Below, piece after piece: positions 39,201 through 48,546 of a stretch of DNA of 64,000 nucleotides. The position numbers and the translations under genes are program-made. Numbering within the stretch: position 1 is the stretch's first letter; every line of letters starts with the position of its first letter. The DNA comes from Nectonema munidae (Eukaryota > Nematomorpha > Nectonematoida > Nectonematidae). The notes under the pieces are model-generated. The model did not search any database, had not been told where the DNA came from, and was given only the letters and a program-made list of their open reading frames with translations. Location: positions 424,501 through 488,500 of the forward strand of contig JAUIRK010000819.1 in assembly GCA_030549495.1 (NCBI GenBank). The letters are read 5' to 3'.

Positions 39201-41838
39201 ATTCGCTTTTTTCACAAAAACTTCATACTTAGAAACTTTACTTCCAAAGAGAATCTGAATAAAAAAGAAAATGTAAAGAGCACTAACAGGGATAAGAGAT
39301 CTAGGCCTAAGATAAGCGGTTAAAATTTTGCTAGGTTTTCTTCTGAAATGTTATTTTTGCCTCAATAAGCTAGAATATATATAAAAGTTATATTTTGTGC
39401 ACATAGAGCAGTTGGAATACCGACTCTACATTACGCTATGGCTAGATAGCTTTTTTTTTGTAAAGAATACGGTTGGAAGCAACATACGAAAAAAAAGCGA
39501 AATTGGGTACGATTTCAATTTTGGCTAGTTTTTTATCAAGCCTTTGAGTTGTAAATAAATTTATGAAGTTCGCTAATGCTTCATGCTTTATTTTTCCTTG
39601 TTTCATTTACTTGCATTATTTTATCGAACAATCATGTAATATAATCCATAAATAATATTATATGATATATACCAGTGATATTAAAACAATTTATAGAGAT
39701 GATTAAATGGCAAATTAGTTTATTCAGTTAAATTACTATTTCTGTATTATGAACTTACGAATTTTTCTGTGAATAAACTTTTTCAACATTTATCTAATTT
39801 TAACGAATAATATAAATATAATAAAAATTAAAAAACATAGTATAAATATGGAATGATTCTACTAAAGAATATCGAAGGCCTTTATTCACACAAGGTTTTT
39901 TTCACCAACTTCGATTTTAGATTTTTTTTACAAAATTTACATGCTTTTTAAATATTGTATTTTTTGATTCCGATTTTATGGTACGAAAAAAATGAACTCA
40001 AAAATACGATTTTTGAACGGTAACGTAGGCCATTATTGCGCTATGGAGATGACATTAAAAAAATAATACGCACTCTGCTCAGTGCACAAGTATGTATAGC
40101 CTAAATATTTATATTAGTCCTACGAAGCGTGGCTACCCATACAATATACGGCGCGCGGGCGTGCACGAAAATATTTAGGGCGGGTATAAAACGTTTTGCT
40201 TTATCTTAATTAGCATTGCTATTGTGTGTTCTAGGTTTAGGAAAGGAGACACTTGAATCATGCACCGAGTTATAAAGTAACGAGGGATACCCCGTGGGTC
40301 AGAAGGCTTTTTGCATTGTAGCGGCCACGAGTGGAACGAGTTAAAAAAAAAGCTTAACTTAGCGTCAAACGATAAATTAAATATACGCACTCTTGAAATT
40401 GGTGCATGGTCAAAGCGGCCAAAAACCAAAACTGCTAAAAACCAACACAGCCAAAAACCGATAGAGAATAGATTTTAGCCATTTTGATTTTGGTTGTTTT
40501 GATTTTTGACTGTTTTGGTTTTTTCCATTTTTATTTTAGCTGTTTTGGTTTTTAGCCTTTTTGACAAGGAACCTTGAAATTTTGAATTTGGAGTAATTTT
40601 TATTGGTAAATTTAAGGAATGATTTTAAAAATAAATTTCATGCATTTTGTGTTTGAATAAAAACATTGTGTTCACAACTAACAATGCTTGTCTAAGAACT
40701 TGAAAACAGGATTGCGAAATTGGAAAAATATTTTGCGACCCTCATTCCACTTATTTATCATTTTTGGACTCAGATCCGACTCAATTTCAATGTTGCAAAC
40801 TAAAAAGATTCCGACTTAGCCTGTTTTAAAGGGTGCGTATAAAATCATTCGCGCTAAATTCATCAAGTAATAATTCTTTGTCTGTATAAGTAAGTAAATC
40901 AATTACAATCAATTAAATATTTTCCAACAACATAATATTTTTAATAAAAGCCTGTTATTATGCTTTTTGATTGAATAAGATATAGCATTTGTTAGATTTA
41001 TAGTTTTTGAAAAATAAAGTTATTTTTTGAATTCATCATAACTATTAATTATTTTCAAACCATACCTAAAGTAGAAAAAATCCAAAAAAATAATTCTTTG
41101 ACAATTATATATAATTTATAATTTATGGAAAAACAAAGTTCAAAATTTTAAAAATACCTGACACACATGCATTCTAAATATCGTTACAAGTAAAAATCTT
41201 AAAAATACTAAATTTATTCTTGCATTGCACAACAAAAGCAAGAAAGAGACAGGCACTAAATTGAAAAGTAAGAAAGGTCACGTGTAGGTTTTCTTGGCCT
41301 TGGCAATTTTTCTTGAAAACGCTGAAAAGCGAATGTGAGAGAACCTTCGGTTCGACAAAATCGCAAATGTGCGTGTTGGGATGAGAAAGATCAGAAGACA
41401 TTGTGAGGGAGACATCGGACTTCGTTTCCCAAATCTACAAAGGGAAGCATTAGAAGCGGCTCAGACGATAAGTGAAGTTTACGTGCATTCGTTTGCAAAA
41501 CGAAGATCTTTTTTCCTTCACCAGATCCCAAACGTCAAGTTCTGTAAAGAGAACAAAAGATTACTAACTTCTTATTTTCTATTAAAGTGAAGATAAGGTG
41601 ACACTCATTAGTAAGTAAGTAAGTAATTTTTATTTAACAAAATTACAAAAAAAAAAATAAAAAAAAAAAAACAAATTAAAAAAAAAAAAAAAACAATAAA
41701 AAAAAATAAAATTAAAAAAAAAAAATATATTTTTTATATATAATAAAAAAAATATAATAAAATTTTAATTTATAATAAAAAAATGAATAAAAATATAATA
41801 AAAAAAAAAAATAAAAAAAAAAAAAAAAAAAAAAAAAT

Positions 41839-41869
<31 letters not shown>

Positions 41870-44800
41870 GGAAAAAAAATTTAATTAAAGAAAAACTTGA
41901 ATAAAAATAATATGCAGTTAAATCAGACAGGCTTGGTCCTCAGTTCAAATAATCCGATTTCGAAGTCCATGGTCAGCACATGTGTATAAGAGATAGTTTT
42001 TGTAACATATAAAGTATAGTCGTTTCCCAGACATACTATATCTATAAATACATATAGTTTTGATTTTTTTTATGAAACCCAGAAAACGAACTTCCAATAA
42101 AAATTTCTTAATGAAAATTTGCATATTATCTCAAAAACCCTCTAGTGTAACCTAGTGGAATCCTCCTTAGGAACTAAAATGAATATTATAAAAAAAATAA
42201 ATAAATTCTAGCAGAAGGAAGAGACTCCCAAAACTAAACTCTAAAATTTAGCTCAGCACTAATAGGGTTAATAAAAGTGTACTCTTCCTTTATAAACTTT
42301 AAATTGGATTATTCATATGACTTCTCAGCATCCTTTCAGCTATCAAGATAATTTAATACTGTACATATAATGTGACCAGTATTTTATTGTCGTGAAAGAG
42401 AGAGTGTTATTTGAACTTAAATTAGTGTCAAGGGCAAAATTAAGAAGCAACATTGTAGTAGAGGGCCGCAACAAAATGAAAAATGGTATACATAGATATA
42501 CTCAAAAATAGAGGATGGGCCATTGCTTCCTGCCAAAATCTGCCACTGTCATATACACATCGTGTGTAGAGGAGATCATATAATTAAAACTACTTTACAA
42601 CCTATGCAAAACCTAATTTTTCAGCAACTTTGCTATGCGGGCGGCAAAACAAGAGGCTGTCAGTCTCTCAGGGAGCAGTTGAGAAACACTGATCTAAATA
42701 AGGAATTTCGTGTGTAAAAAAACCAAATACTGCATAAAATTAACTAGCATGTTTTGATCAAAATTTACTTAGCAAAATTTATGATATTTTTTTGGATTAA
42801 TTATAAATCTCGGATCGATTTGAAAGTCAAACTTCTTTTGGCGTTTTCCTTTAATTTTAAGTCATAAATGCATCTCTTCACAAGTCGCCATTTTGACATT
42901 TATTTTGTAAAAGCTAACATTGTTAAATAGGATAAATTAAACGAAAAAAAACTTTGAAAAAGAGCTCTATTAGAAGGTGTGATCGCCCAAAGTGGATTTC
43001 CAAAGGACTTCAGATTCGGCGCAGTTGAATAGGCATCTTCAGACTTTTGCTCAATCAAGCCAATTTTGAGTTTTTTGAAAAGTGGATCAGCAGCTATAAA
43101 AAATCACTTATTTTATAGTTGCAGACCTGCTACAACAGTAATTTCTCTTTGCTTCATTTACTCCCTTCTTTGATAAAGCCTATTGTTGGCCAAAATTTAC
43201 TTATTTAAAATTTTTAGTGAAGAATATTTTTTCTTTATTCCAGTTTACTCGATACACCATGTAATGGGTCATCTTCAGCACCAAATGCTTTGCTGTGTCA
43301 ATTAAATTTGTAAGAAAAATGTAGTCAATAAAAACTATTAAACAGACCACTTCTTAATGTCGACAAAAATATATAAGAGCAGATTTGTTTCCACGAATAC
43401 CTTTGATATGCTTCTCTATCTTGGTGAATGTCAAAATAATGGAGGAGAAAAAGATTGGGAAAAGTCAATGTTGTATCGGATAGCATCGTTGTCGAATAAA
43501 CGAGTGTCGGATTAACGGTAAAAGGATATTTGGCAAATAAACATTTGGCCAAATAGATATTTAGCCGATAAACATTTGGCCAAACAAAATTTTTAGCAAA
43601 TGGACCATTTGTCATGTATACTAGTAGATAAAATTATTTACTACATAATTTGCGTATAGAAGTTATGAATAAGAAAAAAACAAAAATTACACTGTAGATT
43701 TGTATAGAGCACATTCTTGCAAACTTACTAGAAGTAAAATAACGTCGACAAAAATTGTCCAATTATGCGTAAATTTTCGGCTATATGTCCCTTAGGGCTA
43801 ATGTCCGTTCGGCCAAATCTCCTTCAGCCAAATGTCTGTCGGCAAAATGTCCGGTCATGGAATAAACGAGGTCTGATTATCAATGAGTCTTGTAATACAA
43901 GATTTTCACGCGGTCTTCAGAAGACGGGCATTTTTGATATTTGAACATCAAATAATGAATCGGCTAAACAAAGAATTCTATTCCCGAAGGATATACAAAA
44001 GAGATCGTTTTTAGACTCATTGTATAAAACCTTCACTTGGTTGGAAAACAGCATATCCCTCAATAAGGCAAATCTGAGAGGCAATTTGTGAACATTGGTT
44101 TCAATAGCTGGTGAAAACAAATAATGAGGGATAAAGGCTTTATTACATACGATGAGTAGTGATCACTGCCTCTCCATGTCCACATAGAAAATTCTCAAAG
44201 AAAAAAATCTGGCGTAACCTGTTCTACTCATTCAATTTTAGTTCGTGTTTATCGGTCTATTTTCGTTAAAAAGTGTTACTATTTGAAAATTTCCTGAATT
44301 TGAAATGTCCTATCGCGGGAATAATGAGACTGTGATTCATCAAACTGTGATCAATTTGATAAATTTATCAAGCTCATCATAGCTATATATTCTACTTTCA
44401 GAGAAATGCATGACGAATTTATGAAAAGGTACAAATGTCCAAATTATCTGTTTTAACATTCATGTGAAGAATTTGTTCTAGCTCAAAGCGTTATTCAGAT
44501 GATTAGAGAGTAAAATGAAGAATCGGAATGTATTCAATCCTAATACTTGAGCGTAAAAATAATAACGGACATAAGAATTATCAGTTTGTTTTGGCTTTGC
44601 CTATATCATATAGGAGCGTTTTGTTCTCTTGTTAAGCTAGAAGGTAGTGATGTGATTATAATTACAAACAAAGTGATTCGACTAGCTGCATCTTATGATA
44701 GTATTTTTACGGTAGTTGAATGACTATCTTATGTCAAAAACTGTCAATCAAAATCAAATAAACATTTTCTCAAAAAATGTTGTGTATTATAATATTTATA

Positions 44801-47411
44801 ACCTATAAGTTAGTGTTTACATTAGATACACTCTTGAAATTTCATAATCATATATATATTTGAACTCCTAGCACTTATATATACATATTTTTCAATAAAC
44901 ATGACAACTTTGTAGCAAATGACAATCAACATTTTGATTGGTGATAAAATTGCTTACAAAAAAAAATCATTCAAATTTTAAATATTAAATTTTTATACCA
45001 AATTAAGCATTCTGATTTCATTTCTCGACGCAGTTTTCGCAATTAGAATGTGAACATTTCTGAAAGTGTCAATCAAATTTGAGGTTTATGCCTGACAATT
45101 GTGTCCAAGAATATTATTCAAATTTTAAATAAAAAATAATTTTTATACTGGTTTCATTTCAGTACTCAATTTTCGAAATTAGCTTGTCAAAATGTCAGAA
45201 AGTGATCATTATTTTTGCGCTTTATGTCTGAAAATTTTCTACAAGAATATTAATTAAATTTTAAACAAGGTATATTTTGTATACTAAATCAACCATGCCT
45301 ATTTAAATTGGGAGTCATTTTTACCAAGTTGATTGTCAGCGGTTTAAGTCTGGAAATTTTCTGGAAGAATAATTTTTATATCAAATCGAACATTCTGATT
45401 TAATTTCTCAACTAGAAATAAGGATTTGGAAATGAATAAGAGTGTCAATGAAATGTGTGGTTTATACGTGAGAAAGTGTCTCCAAAACATTATCCACATT
45501 TAAAATAAAACGAATATGCTCATTTTATTTCTTGACTCTTTTTTTGCATTTAGAGTGTGAAAATGTCAATCATATTTGTGGTTGACGATTAAAAATTATT
45601 TTTTATATTTATATTTTCATACTAGATTACAATGCTGTTTCATTTGTTGACTTTTTTCGTAATTATGATGTGGAAATATCAAGCAAATTTGTTAGTTTCG
45701 CCTAAAAAATTTTCTTCAAAAACATTTATTCACATTTTAAGTAAAATATTTTTTAAACAAAATTGATCATGCTGATACTATTTTTTGGCTAAGTTTTAAC
45801 CGGCATTAATGTGAAAAAATATGTCATAGGTTTGATTTGCTGTGTACGGATAAGTTTATTTAAAAAATAATGAGAAAAAGTGTGTTCATATCTGAAACTA
45901 ATTTACTCACAGGTAAAATATTTTGAGTGGGTTAATTACTAAAAATTGGTTTATTAAAAAATTTAATAACAAATAATTGATAAAGTAATAAGAAAATTGA
46001 GATGTAAACCCCACATTTACAAACTTTATACAAAGCAGTATTAATTACCGAAAAAAACTTTTATGCAAAACACGTGCTAAAAATTATTCTATTCTAACTG
46101 TTTTTGAAGTTTCTCGTACGATAATAGTTTTAGATTCATCCAATTGATTTTGTTTAAAAAGTAGCAGCTTTAAGCGTTAAGTGTTTTTCCAAATCTGGAA
46201 TTGATATTTATGTTGGTACAAGTAAACGTTTTGAATCTCATATTTTCAAATCTCAAACGTTTTGGAGAAGAAATAAGCGTTCTTTTAATTCAAGATGTTA
46301 ATCCTTATATCAAAGGAACTATAACAAATATTCAAGGATAAAACTGACAAATCTGCAACATCAAGTGTTGAATTGAATGAACTAGAGATAGTTTTGAATA
46401 ACAGGTCTTCAATAACCAAATCAAATATTTCAGACTTATGTAATGATGATAAAATTAAATATTACTACTTACAATAACTCTGAGAAAATGCTTACAAAAA
46501 TTCTCAATGTTTTGAATATGTAAATCAAATAAAACGTTTTTCATTAGATAGAAATTTAAGTAAGTTGTCCAGCTCATAAAATCGACAAGCAACATTTAGA
46601 CCAGTGATTCCCAACCGATGTGCCGCGGCACTAAAGGGTGCCGCCGCAAAATTGTGCAATTACTTAAAAACTTAACATTACATATTTGTATTATTATATT
46701 TTCTGTGATAGCAGGATCAGTATAAAATTTTTTATATGATCTCTGTATAAAGTATTGTTGCAAATGCAGATGTAGAAATAAAAAAATTATAATAAAAAAC
46801 TATGGAAATTTTAAATAAGTTTTTCCTTAAAGGGTGTCAGGAATTTTTAAAAGGCTCGCCAAGGGTGCCGCAAACTAAAAAAGGTTGGGAACCACTGATT
46901 TATATCATAAGGCGATTAGAGGTTTGGCTGTATTTATAAAGGTTTTGTTGATAGTTTCAATATTGACAAGTGTTTCAGATTACAAAAACACATAGAAAAC
47001 ATTATGAAGAAGCATTCGATTTACCAATAGCAACTACCATGATATCTAAATGTTATTCTTTCTGAATAACTATAAACTAATTTTTACTCTCATTGATCGA
47101 ATAAAACGATCTATTTTAAATTATGGACTTAAGAAAATAGTCTAACCATTTGAGAATCAATGTCTTTTTTAAGCATATAAAATTACATTACGATTAGCCT
47201 TAAAAATTATTGTCTTCAAAGGATTTATTAGTTATTTAATTTAACAGATAGGTCAAATTATGATGCAGCTATTATATAATAAATAAAGTATACAAAAAAG
47301 ACTCAACAGAGTTAGTCCAACAGCACCACCTCCCGAAATTAGGATATCATAATGATTTGGATTGCAAGTCGAAGAAAAACGACTAGATATTTTAAATAAC
47401 GCCATCAGCAT
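24115..47411 (-). CDS. COQ6: COQ6, ubiquinone biosynthesis monooxygenase (11 exons found)
   Basis: COQ6 is the FAD-dependent monooxygenase that adds the C5 hydroxyl to the benzoquinone ring during ubiquinone synthesis, on the matrix side of the mitochondrial inner membrane. I assembled it from eleven minus-strand exons joined at GT/AG sites: 1,326 nt, 442 codons, against 468 residues in human COQ6. The N-terminus [14 protein letters not shown] looks like a mitochondrial presequence. The FAD-binding [12 protein letters not shown] is at residues 21-32, the [10 protein letters not shown] motif at 189-198 and [18 protein letters not shown] at 348-365. The C-terminal [13 protein letters not shown] and LRSFVLQG match the family. 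Exon phases agree throughout. Two problems remain: the exon 2/3 junction reads TAA, and the short last exon (human EQIMAFASK) was not located. The introns are full of transposons. Assignment is from remembered family sequence. Confidence 0.93.
25028..25143 (-). CDS. COQ6: COQ6 exon 10
   Basis: Acceptor TGCTCTTTTGTAG, donor GTATTT. Encodes the GD box [18 protein letters not shown], which binds the FAD ribityl/pyrophosphate and is the signature of the UbiH/COQ6 family, then [20 protein letters not shown]. Confidence 0.97.
25771..25900. mobile_element. TTAA-flanked MITE, 130 bp (piggyBac type)
   Basis: Begins CCCATTTAAGACCAA and ends TTGGTCGTAAATGGG, a 15-bp inverted repeat with one mismatch, flanked by TTAA on both sides (25,767-25,770 and 25,901-25,904). 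CCC ends plus a TTAA duplication are the hallmark of piggyBac non-autonomous elements. The ends differ from those of the piggyBac at 56.66 kb after the first few bases, so another transposase must have moved it. The interior has a GCAGACGA motif repeated three times. It lies in COQ6 intron 9. Confidence 0.85.
25901..27279. other. COQ6 intron 9, remainder
   Basis: AT-rich intron DNA between the TTAA MITE and exon 9. No motif-bearing reading frame was found on either strand. Confidence 0.6.
27280..27400 (-). CDS. COQ6: COQ6 exon 9
   Basis: Acceptor TTGCTTGTTAAG, donor [24 protein letters not shown] then [18 protein letters not shown] matches VSARQLPPSVARVDAKSR and the FPLGLGHA region. Split codons fit exon 8 (GCT) and exon 10 (GGA). 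Confidence 0.94.
27714..27980 (+). pseudogene. Penelope-like GIY-YIG endonuclease remnant (second copy)
   Basis: Plus-strand frame, antisense to COQ6 in intron 8. [20 protein letters not shown] followed by [17 protein letters not shown] has the cysteine pair, the YIxKT core and the R...EH of Penelope-type GIY-YIG nucleases, then a downstream [10 protein letters not shown]. About 85 codons are open. No reverse transcriptase lies upstream, so this is a 5'-truncated or degraded copy. Penelope-like elements are non-LTR retroelements common in arthropods. Confidence 0.7.
28050..28564. mobile_element. Hairpin MITE with arms of about 200 bp
   Basis: Outer ends TATTAGTTGGCTG and CAGCCAACTAATA are exact inverted repeats, flanked by TA on both sides. 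The complementarity continues inward with breaks: for instance TGATGTTTTTAGCTAAC on the left pairs with GTTAGCTAAAAACATCA on the right. Each arm is about 200 bp and the loop about 100-130 bp. A TA duplication suggests Tc1/mariner-type mobilisation. It lies in COQ6 intron 8. Confidence 0.85.
28879..29160 (+). repeat. Tandem duplication, two copies of 142 bp
   Basis: Two adjacent copies start ATATTCACTTTCTTTTTACG at 28,879 and 29,021, each containing CTACCCACCCACCCGGAAAT and AAGGATCTGGGTTTG. They differ by only a few bases, so the duplication is fairly recent. No coding sense is apparent. Confidence 0.93.
29161..29660. other. Unclassified, locally GC-rich intronic DNA
   Basis: Contains an unusual GC-rich patch at about 29,535-29,630 (with AAAGTCCAGTTAGACTTGGA and CCGGGCGGGCCCCG) followed by a repeated TTAAT run. 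It could be the body of an unknown repeat that also includes the tandem duplication just before it. No pol III boxes or terminal repeats were identified. Confidence 0.4.
29997..30075 (-). CDS. COQ6: COQ6 exon 8
   Basis: Acceptor CTATTTAAG, donor GTTAGT. Encodes [18 protein letters not shown] then DAFSLCNT plus one base, matching WSDADHTDFIDTAGAMLQ. Isolated by a 5.1-kb intron upstream and a 2.6-kb intron downstream. Confidence 0.85.
30076..31250. other. COQ6 intron 7, left part
   Basis: AT-rich DNA without recognisable features. Confidence 0.6.
31300..31910 (-). pseudogene. Decayed copy of an unnamed repeat-borne protein gene (NTG...CRH family)
   Basis: On the minus strand, islands in more than one frame read [10 protein letters not shown], then FESTPSNTD, then [19 protein letters not shown]. 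This order (EGKL...LVSG, D-T/S-T-x-x-N-T-G, LEQKL...ACRHH) is that of a large uncharacterised protein family I recall as dispersed and repetitive in arthropod genomes. The better preserved fragment at 53.5-54.8 kb has the same motifs. It lies in COQ6 intron 7. Function is unknown and the family name is not known to me. Confidence 0.45.
32825..33218. mobile_element. hAT-type MITE, 394 bp, perfect 8-bp duplication
   Basis: Starts CAGGGACCGGGAACCTTTTT and ends AGGTTCCCGACCTCTG. The octamer CACTAGAG is repeated exactly at 32,817-32,824 and 33,219-33,226. The right end contains GAGCCATGTCTGGCTCGCGA, the subterminal GGCTC pattern of SPIN/Charlie-like hAT elements. It contains an ATCATCATC stretch and no intact transposase. 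The exact duplication suggests a young insertion. It lies in COQ6 intron 7. Confidence 0.93.
33227..35161. other. COQ6 intron 7, right part
   Basis: AT-rich. CAGGGGACGTATCTAG at about 35,044 looks like a solitary end of another hAT-like element about 120 bp from exon 7. No gene was seen. Confidence 0.5.
35162..35332 (-). CDS. COQ6: COQ6 exon 7
   Basis: Acceptor TTTTTCTTCAG, donor GTATCT. Fifty-seven codons, phase 0. [18 protein letters not shown] matches NNVAWQRFLPSGPIALLP, followed by [16 protein letters not shown] and [11 protein letters not shown]. Confidence 0.96.
36092..36199 (-). CDS. COQ6: COQ6 exon 6
   Basis: Acceptor TTCTTCTTTCCAG, donor GTTCTT. Thirty-six codons, phase 0. [14 protein letters not shown] is the conserved DG motif region (human IGADGHNSGVRQAV), and [16 protein letters not shown] matches WNYDQSAVVATLHLSE. 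Confidence 0.95.
37430..38485 (-). pseudogene. Decayed gene of unknown family in COQ6 intron 5
   Basis: Minus-strand islands in changing frames: [14 protein letters not shown] at about 38,470, then [18 protein letters not shown] and [12 protein letters not shown] (38,180-38,280), then a cysteine-rich [15 protein letters not shown] (about 38,050-38,080), then [18 protein letters not shown] (about 37,710). Composition and motif spacing look once-coding. The order loosely recalls the N-terminal half of a repetitive arthropod protein family whose C-terminal part may be the fragment at 50.4-51.0 kb. I cannot name it. Confidence 0.4.
38579..38875. mobile_element. hAT-type MITE, 297 bp, perfect 8-bp duplication
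   Basis: Starts CAGTGGCGGATCCA and ends TGGATCCGCCACTG, exact inverted repeats. CTCAGTAG is duplicated exactly at 38,571-38,578 and 38,876-38,883. Poly-G and poly-C runs lie near the two ends. A solitary end of the same family lies at about 55,996-56,028. It lies in COQ6 intron 5. Confidence 0.95.
39132..39254 (-). CDS. COQ6: COQ6 exon 5
   Basis: Acceptor TTTTTTATTCAG, donor GTAGCT. Forty-one codons, phase 0 both ends. [13 protein letters not shown] matches VLYRSKAIRYT, and GNVLTSNLL matches the GSTFQTKLL strand that leads into the DG motif. Confidence 0.87.
39255..40400. other. COQ6 intron 4, left part
   Basis: AT-rich. An open minus-strand stretch at 40,193-40,306 was considered as an exon and rejected because exon 4 already joins exon 5 in phase. 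Confidence 0.6.
40401..40572. mobile_element. Small foldback element (copy 3), exact 9-bp duplication
   Basis: A 172-bp element. The left end is GGTGCATGGTCAAAGCGGCC followed by iterations of CCAAAAACCAAAAC-type sequence. The right half carries the complementary TTTTGGTTTTTAGC iterations and ends TTTTTGACAAGGAAC. CTTGAAATT is duplicated exactly at 40,392-40,400 and 40,573-40,581. The arms are short tandem repeats of about 16 bp, as in the larger element at 7.5 kb. Non-coding. It lies in COQ6 intron 4. Confidence 0.8.
41282..41434 (-). CDS. COQ6: COQ6 exon 4
   Basis: Follows exon 3 after a 48-bp intron (acceptor CCCTTTGTAG). Fifty-one codons, phase 0 at both ends, donor [18 protein letters not shown] matches VWDACSEALIMF, and [13 protein letters not shown] matches the YIVENDVIMHAL segment, with VEPK in place of the usual VEND. 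Confidence 0.85.
41483..41541 (-). CDS. COQ6: COQ6 exon 3
   Basis: Acceptor TTCTCTTTACAG, donor GTAAAC. Encodes [19 protein letters not shown], matching the conserved GAWDHI...FRRMQ segment. It begins with two bases of a split codon. Confidence 0.85.
41630..41880. repeat. A-rich low-complexity tract
   Basis: About 250 bp made almost wholly of A with some T, preceded by three to four copies of GTAA. It could be a retroposed poly-A tail or simple-sequence expansion and is a likely place for assembly error. It lies in COQ6 intron 2, close to exon 3. Confidence 0.95.
42455..42691. mobile_element. Probable hAT-type MITE, eroded
   Basis: The right end GCAGTTGAGAAACACTG, preceded by GAGGCTGTCAGTCTCTCAGG, matches the reversed CAGTGTTTCTCAACTG end typical of hAT elements. 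The left end is less clear, with GGGCCGCAAC near 42,463 as the matching subterminal motif. No target duplication was identified. Confidence 0.5.
43505..43859. mobile_element. Foldback element (copy 2), 355 bp
   Basis: A decayed relative of the 7.5-kb foldback element. The left arm has iterations such as ATTTGGCCAAATAGATATTTAG. The right arm has GGCCAAATCTCCTTCAGCCA and ends AAAATGTCCGGTCATG, nearly identical to the right end of copy 1 (AAATGTCCGGACATG). GAATAAACGAG is repeated at 43,494-43,504 and 43,860-43,870, and similarity continues a few bases further. It sits about 140 bp from COQ6 exon 2. Confidence 0.75.
43997..44107 (-). CDS. COQ6: COQ6 exon 2
   Basis: Acceptor TTTGTTTTCACCAG then CTATTGAAACC, in the phase required by exon 1. 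The peptide includes [25 protein letters not shown] lines up with the ILLLEA strand and FSNQV with YSNRV of other COQ6 proteins, about ten residues shorter in between. The donor chosen is GTATAT at 43,996. With it, the codon shared with exon 3 is TAA, so the true donor may differ or a small exon may be missing. Confidence 0.6.
44690..45900 (+). repeat. Dispersed repeat: unique A part plus tandem B units (uninterrupted copy)
   Basis: Part A (44,690-44,980) includes GTCAAAAACTGTCAATCAAA and TTAGTGTTTACATTAGATAC. Part B (44,981-45,900) is about seven degenerate units of 110-150 bp, each with a TTTTATACC-like start, a TTTCATTTCTCGAC-like middle, a GTCAATCAAATTTG motif and an AAGAATATTATTCAAATTTT end. 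An inverted copy of both parts flanks the piggyBac at 56.66-60.6 kb. The TTAA at 44,985-44,988 corresponds to the piggyBac target there. It lies in COQ6 intron 1. Confidence 0.8.
46602..46897. mobile_element. hAT-type MITE, 296 bp
   Basis: Starts CAGTGATTCCCAACCGATG and ends AAGGTTGGGAACCACTG, the canonical CAGTGGTTCCCAACC end of Charlie-like hAT elements. Flanking octamers ATTTAGAC and ATTTATAT match at six of eight positions. Subterminal GTGCCGC motifs occur on both sides. It lies in COQ6 intron 1. Confidence 0.9.
47294..47411 (-). CDS. COQ6: COQ6 exon 1
   Basis: Encodes residues 1-39 plus one base. Start ATG at 47,411 with a second in-frame ATG six bases later (47,405); either could initiate. 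A basic, serine-rich leader with RFSS precedes [12 protein letters not shown], the dinucleotide-binding motif. The donor is GTATAC at 47,293. Confidence 0.88.
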
Positions 47412-48454
47412 ATTTGACTTATAATAGAACGTGTAAAATTTTATTTTTTTAATAAATGTTTTTTAATATCCTTTCATTTTAAATTTTAGTCTGCTTATCT
47501 TTTTGCTTTTTTTTCTTGTTAGATCTCAAAATAATTCGAATTTTTACCGAAAAACTCGATATGCAATCTTGGCCTTCTCTTAAAATTTTGATTTTATTGA
47601 ATTTTTAAAAAGCTATTTACTAATACATTAATATATATTATTTTTATTTTTAAAATATTTTATGATTAATGTTTACATTGAAATTTACTAATATTATCCT
47701 TATGAGTTTTTTCTTCAAAAAAAAATTAATATTTAACAAACAAAAAGTTTATACGTCGTTATAGGAAAAATCCTTCATCCGTTCAATAACGATTTCCCTT
47801 TATGTTTAAAATGAAAAAATGAATAGAATTTGGTTGTTAAGTTACATAGGTGGTATATTATTTTATTAAATTCAAAATATAAAGTAAAACTACAATTGTT
47901 TCTTTAACATGTCCATCATACTATATGTATATAAAATATATAGATAAGATAAGATTTATTTAGTTCAAAACAAAAAGAGATATAAATAAGAAAAAAAAAA
48001 TAAATTAGATATAAAAAAGGAAAGAAGAAGAAATAACATAAAAATGATTTGAATTAGGACATCTTGCATGTGGTTTGAGAACATTTGAATAGAAGAATGA
48101 AAAGACTCATAATAAGAAATTCAAATTTTCGTTTGATCGTGTTCGATATTTTGAGAGGTAACGTTGAAACTGAAGTGTTAAGTACTCTACCCAAACTGCA
48201 AGCGATTATTGATGTACTCTGTGTATTTCGTTAGTAGCACTTTATTATGAAAAATCCCTTTTTGAGATATCACAAGAATATAATATACCTATTTTCAAGC
48301 ATGCTGGATTCAGTGGTGATATTCATTTTTTTAATCAAAATCAATCAAAGCTATATTCATAGCTTAGATCAAATAAAAAATCGTTTATTTTGTTTATTTA
48401 TTGTTATTACTTTTTAGGACTAATGAAGCACAAAAAAGTTAATAAAGTAAAATA
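47412..48454. promoter_or_regulatory. Presumed COQ6 promoter region, nothing specific seen
   Basis: Between the COQ6 start and the Tigger element is AT-rich DNA with poly-T and poly-A runs. The core promoter of COQ6 should be here, but no convincing TATA box, CpG cluster or other motif could be singled out by eye. Confidence 0.3.
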
Positions 48455-48546
48455 CAGTAGTCCCACCCCCCCCCCCCTCTAATACACGCACCATTAGTAT
48501 ACGAAATCCGTTAATCCGCTGGTCAATGCAACTCCTGTTTTTGCTT

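Noticed and set aside
40193-40306. Minus-strand open stretch (38 codons, phase 0) considered as an exon between COQ6 exons 4 and 5
   Set aside because: Exon 4 extended to the GTGACC donor already supplies the YIVEND-like region and joins exon 5 in phase. The extra piece would make the region about 20 residues too long and its acceptor is weak.
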